Below, piece after piece: positions 38,058 through 39,913 of a stretch of 39,913 nt of DNA (position 1 is the stretch's first letter; every line of letters begins with the position of its first letter). The stretch comes from a bacterium ADurb.Bin236. Its GTDB lineage: Bacteria > UBP15 > UBA6099. The stretch spans positions 1 through 39,913 of the forward strand of contig MWCD01000036.1 of the NCBI GenBank assembly GCA_002069885.1. Direction: 5' to 3'. Under the pieces are notes generated by a model. It searched no databases. It was not told the origin of the DNA and was given only the letters and a program-made list of their open reading frames with translations. The translations under genes were made by a program, and so were the position numbers.

Positions 38058-38560
38058 CTCACATCCCTGTAAAATCCGCTTTCACCGTCGAGGGGCGTTT
38101 CATCGACATCGCTCATTACATCGACGGCCGCTCAGAAATCATCCGCGACGGACACAACATCGTCACTGACTGCGGGCTTGCCCTCATCGTCGGCGCGCTC
38201 GGCAATCTCGCAAACGGCGTCACGCGCTGGCAGGTTGGAAGCGGCGATCCGGCGTGGGACACCGCGCCCGTGGAAGCGTCGGCGGAAACGACCGCGCTCG
38301 TCGCTCCCGTGTTCATGAAGCCCGTCACGGTTTCCTACTGGGACATCGAGAACAACCGATTTTCGCCTACGCCGACTAACACCATCGACGTGAGGGTCGT
38401 GTTTATGGCGGAAGAGGCGAACGCGCCGCTCCGGGAGTTCGGCCTCGTCGGCCCCGACCCGACCTGCGTCCTGTTCAACTATGTCGTCCACGAGCGCATT
38501 TCAAAGTCGGAGAATTTTAACCTTGAGCGCATCATGCGAATCACCGCGCGGCGCGCGTAA
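38039..38560 (+). CDS. Tail-tip/fibre-associated protein
   Basis: The 173-residue protein starts at GTG 38039 behind GGAGG and overlaps the gpI-like gene by 19 bases. The pattern GHNIVTDCGLALIVGALGNLANGVTRWQVGSGDPAWD recurs in proteins of phage tail tips, followed by a beta-rich body (TIDVRVVFMAEEANAPLREFGLVG). Function unknown; likely a structural component of the fibre network. Confidence 0.65.
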   Translation: MFENPVTHIPVKSAFTVEGRFIDIAHYIDGRSEIIRDGHNIVTDCGLALIVGALGNLANGVTRWQVGSGDPAWDTAPVEASAETTALVAPVFMKPVTVSYWDIENNRFSPTPTNTIDVRVVFMAEEANAPLREFGLVGPDPTCVLFNYVVHERISKSENFNLERIMRITARRA

Positions 38561-38580
38561 AACTGAAAGGAGCAACCGCT

Positions 38581-39105
38581 TTGAGCAAAAGAACCATTCG
38601 CAATCTCATCGTTCATCATTCCGTCAGCCACTGGGGCGACGGAGAGACAATCATGGGCTGGCACACTTCGCCCAAGCCGCGCGGCAACGGATGGAAAGCG
38701 CCCGGCTACCATGTCGTCATCTGCAATGGCTACCCCAATTACGCCGCATGGAGCAAGCGCGAGCCTGTGGCGGCCGCAAACGGGCGCGTCGACCGCATCT
38801 GGCCCGAAGACAAGATTTCCAACGGCTGCAGATACGCCAACGCCGACTCGCTTCACGTCTGCCTCATCGGCGACCTTGACAAATGCGCGCCGACGGAACG
38901 CCAGACGGCCAAACTCGTCGACCTGCTTGCGTTCTGGTGCAAGAAGTACGGCCTCGACCCCAGTTCCGCCATCTTCGGGCACGGCGAGATGCAGCGGCGC
39001 GTCGGCAGAGAAAGTTATTTCAAATCATGCCCGGGCGCGAACGTCGAAATGGACGCCGTGCGCGCGGCCGTCGCTGAAACGCTTTCGCTTAAGGAGGTGT
39101 GCTGA
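38581..39105 (+). CDS. N-acetylmuramoyl-L-alanine amidase (Amidase_2/PGRP type)
   Basis: The 174-residue protein starts at TTG behind AAAGGAG. Zinc-amidase pattern: NLIVHHSVSHWGDGETI with the first ligand His, PGYHVVICNGYP, LHVCLIGD, GHGEM (second His region) and KSCPGANV (the final Cys ligand). Family knowledge: it cleaves the bond between muramic acid and peptide. There is no signal peptide, so it acts as a tail-associated enzyme or a holin-dependent endolysin; no holin is seen beside it. Its stop overlaps the next ATG. Confidence 0.9.
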   Translation: MSKRTIRNLIVHHSVSHWGDGETIMGWHTSPKPRGNGWKAPGYHVVICNGYPNYAAWSKREPVAAANGRVDRIWPEDKISNGCRYANADSLHVCLIGDLDKCAPTERQTAKLVDLLAFWCKKYGLDPSSAIFGHGEMQRRVGRESYFKSCPGANVEMDAVRAAVAETLSLKEVC

Positions 39106-39913
39106 TGGCTGTCTCCCGCGATCAATTCGACGAAACAAAAAACTGGACGGAGCCGCAATGGCAGGAAGGCGTGCCCGTGATGGACGCCGATCTGAATCTC
39201 GCCATGAAGATCGGCAAAACGGGTCTGCGACGGGCCGTGTGTGATTTCCTCGGAAACGGATCGCCGAACGACGGGTTCAAACTCTCCGGGATAGCGACCG
39301 ACCCGACCATTCACGCGGGCGCTATCTGGGTCGCCGGACTCAGAATCGGATTGCCCGAAGACGTCCAGGCGTCCGCGCAGCCGAACGCGCCTGTGGCGTT
39401 CCCGATTGGGGACGGCATCTGGTTCCTTGACGCAGTCGAGCAACTCCTGACGAACGCCGACGACCCGGCAATCCGGGATTACCGGCTTCCCGCCAACGTG
39501 GAAACGCCGGTCAAGGTGTGGAAGACGGATTGGACGCTCCGCAAAGTCCTCGTCGCGTCGCTTCCGACACCCGAACCGAACCACTATCACATCGGCATCG
39601 CTCTTGAAGCCGGGGGTGTTCTCTCGGACATCCGAAACGAGGGAATGATTCTCGCCGGAGCCGACACCGGATATCAGGACAATACCGGTGAAAGGCCGGG
39701 AAGCGGCCATCGGCACAAGGATGAAGACATCGATGTGGAGAACCCGAATTTCACGGGGAATAAGCTCGATGAGGTTCTCGACGAGATTGAATCCCGCATC
39801 GGTGTCGTCGAAGGGGATGTGGGCGTCGTCACGCCACATGCGGCATCGCACGGCGCTGGCGGGTCCGACCAGATCAACATCGCAAATCTGCCCGGGCAAT
39901 GCACACAGGCGCA
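39105..39913 (+). CDS. Tail fibre/appendage protein, N-terminal part (runs off right edge)
   Basis: The frame stays open from ATG 39105 (GGAGGTG before it) to the window end, giving 269 residues. The N-terminus VSRDQFDETKNWTEPQWQEGVPVMDADLNLAMK is the conserved start of phage proteins that begin 'F-D-x-x-K ... Q-G-x-P-V-x-D-x-D-L-N', usually long appendage or fibre proteins. Later: ERPGSGHRHKDEDIDVENPNFTGNKLDEVL and VTPHAASHGAGGSDQINI, the His/Gly collagen-like segment typical of fibre shafts. The binding tip lies outside the window. Confidence 0.75.
   Translation, partial: MAVSRDQFDETKNWTEPQWQEGVPVMDADLNLAMKIGKTGLRRAVCDFLGNGSPNDGFKLSGIATDPTIHAGAIWVAGLRIGLPEDVQASAQPNAPVAFPIGDGIWFLDAVEQLLTNADDPAIRDYRLPANVETPVKVWKTDWTLRKVLVASLPTPEPNHYHIGIALEAGGVLSDIRNEGMILAGADTGYQDNTGERPGSGHRHKDEDIDVENPNFTGNKLDEVLDEIESRIGVVEGDVGVVTPHAASHGAGGSDQINIANLPGQCTQA

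Noticed and set aside
1-39913. Phage attachment sites
   Set aside because: Finding att repeats needs both prophage ends; only one recombinase-like end and no host flank are in the window.

Overview
The window is almost wholly a tailed-phage genome, most simply an integrated temperate phage (Caudoviricetes, contractile-tail or 'myovirus' type) or its free or degraded equivalent. It carries recombinase-like genes on the minus strand at the left edge, then a head-to-tail-fibre late operon on the plus strand. There is no rRNA, tRNA or clear chromosomal gene, so the host cannot be named. The late genes are GC-rich. Interspersed cargo genes are visibly AT-richer and look acquired.

Layout. 1-0.7 kb: two adjacent minus-strand genes with tyrosine-recombinase core-binding domains, one cut by the window edge. 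1-5.2 kb: large terminase, a minus-strand CHAT/caspase-like cargo gene, a nucleotide-modification-associated (DUF1599-like) protein and the portal. 5.2-10.5 kb: a giant MuF head protein carrying SAP-like repeats and a kinase-like domain, then two small unknown genes. 10.6-11.9 kb: cargo module with a second caspase-like protein. 11.9-17.3 kb: a polyprotein (two adenine methyltransferase domains, prohead protease, scaffold), decoration protein, major capsid and a small acidic protein. 17.3-19.1 kb: a mobile-looking element carrying a four-helix-bundle protein, then head-tail connectors. 19.1-20.5 kb: cargo module with a secreted protein. 20.5-24.8 kb: tail terminator, sheath, tube, an inserted hicBA toxin-antitoxin pair and a tail chaperone with a -1 frameshift site. 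24.8-33.5 kb: tape measure and baseplate genes. 33.5-34 kb: third plus-strand cargo module. 34-39.9 kb: fibre-like proteins, gpI-like protein and amidase.

Two repeated features are not explained by standard phage genes. (1) Three copies (11792, 20406, 33867) of a structured RNA of roughly 100 nt end in an intrinsic terminator. Each lies directly after an AT-rich cargo gene and before the next structural gene, and paired bases co-vary between copies. With extended -10 promoter candidates before each module, they define a modular cargo cassette: promoter, gene(s), structured terminator. (2) Five copies (15929, 17284, 28399, 30050, 34150) of an element with inverted CAGTAGGCAGTAG-type ends sit in intergenic gaps, most of them right on the stop codon of the upstream gene. 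One copy carries a four-helix-bundle (23S rRNA intervening-sequence family) gene; the others are short and empty.

The remaining genes form a standard virion assembly pathway: terminase and portal package DNA; the MuF protein is likely injected or head-internal; protease and scaffold shape the capsid; connectors join it to a contractile tail whose length is set by the tape measure; baseplate and fibres mediate adsorption; the amidase acts on peptidoglycan. No small terminase, holin, repressor or replication gene was recognised.
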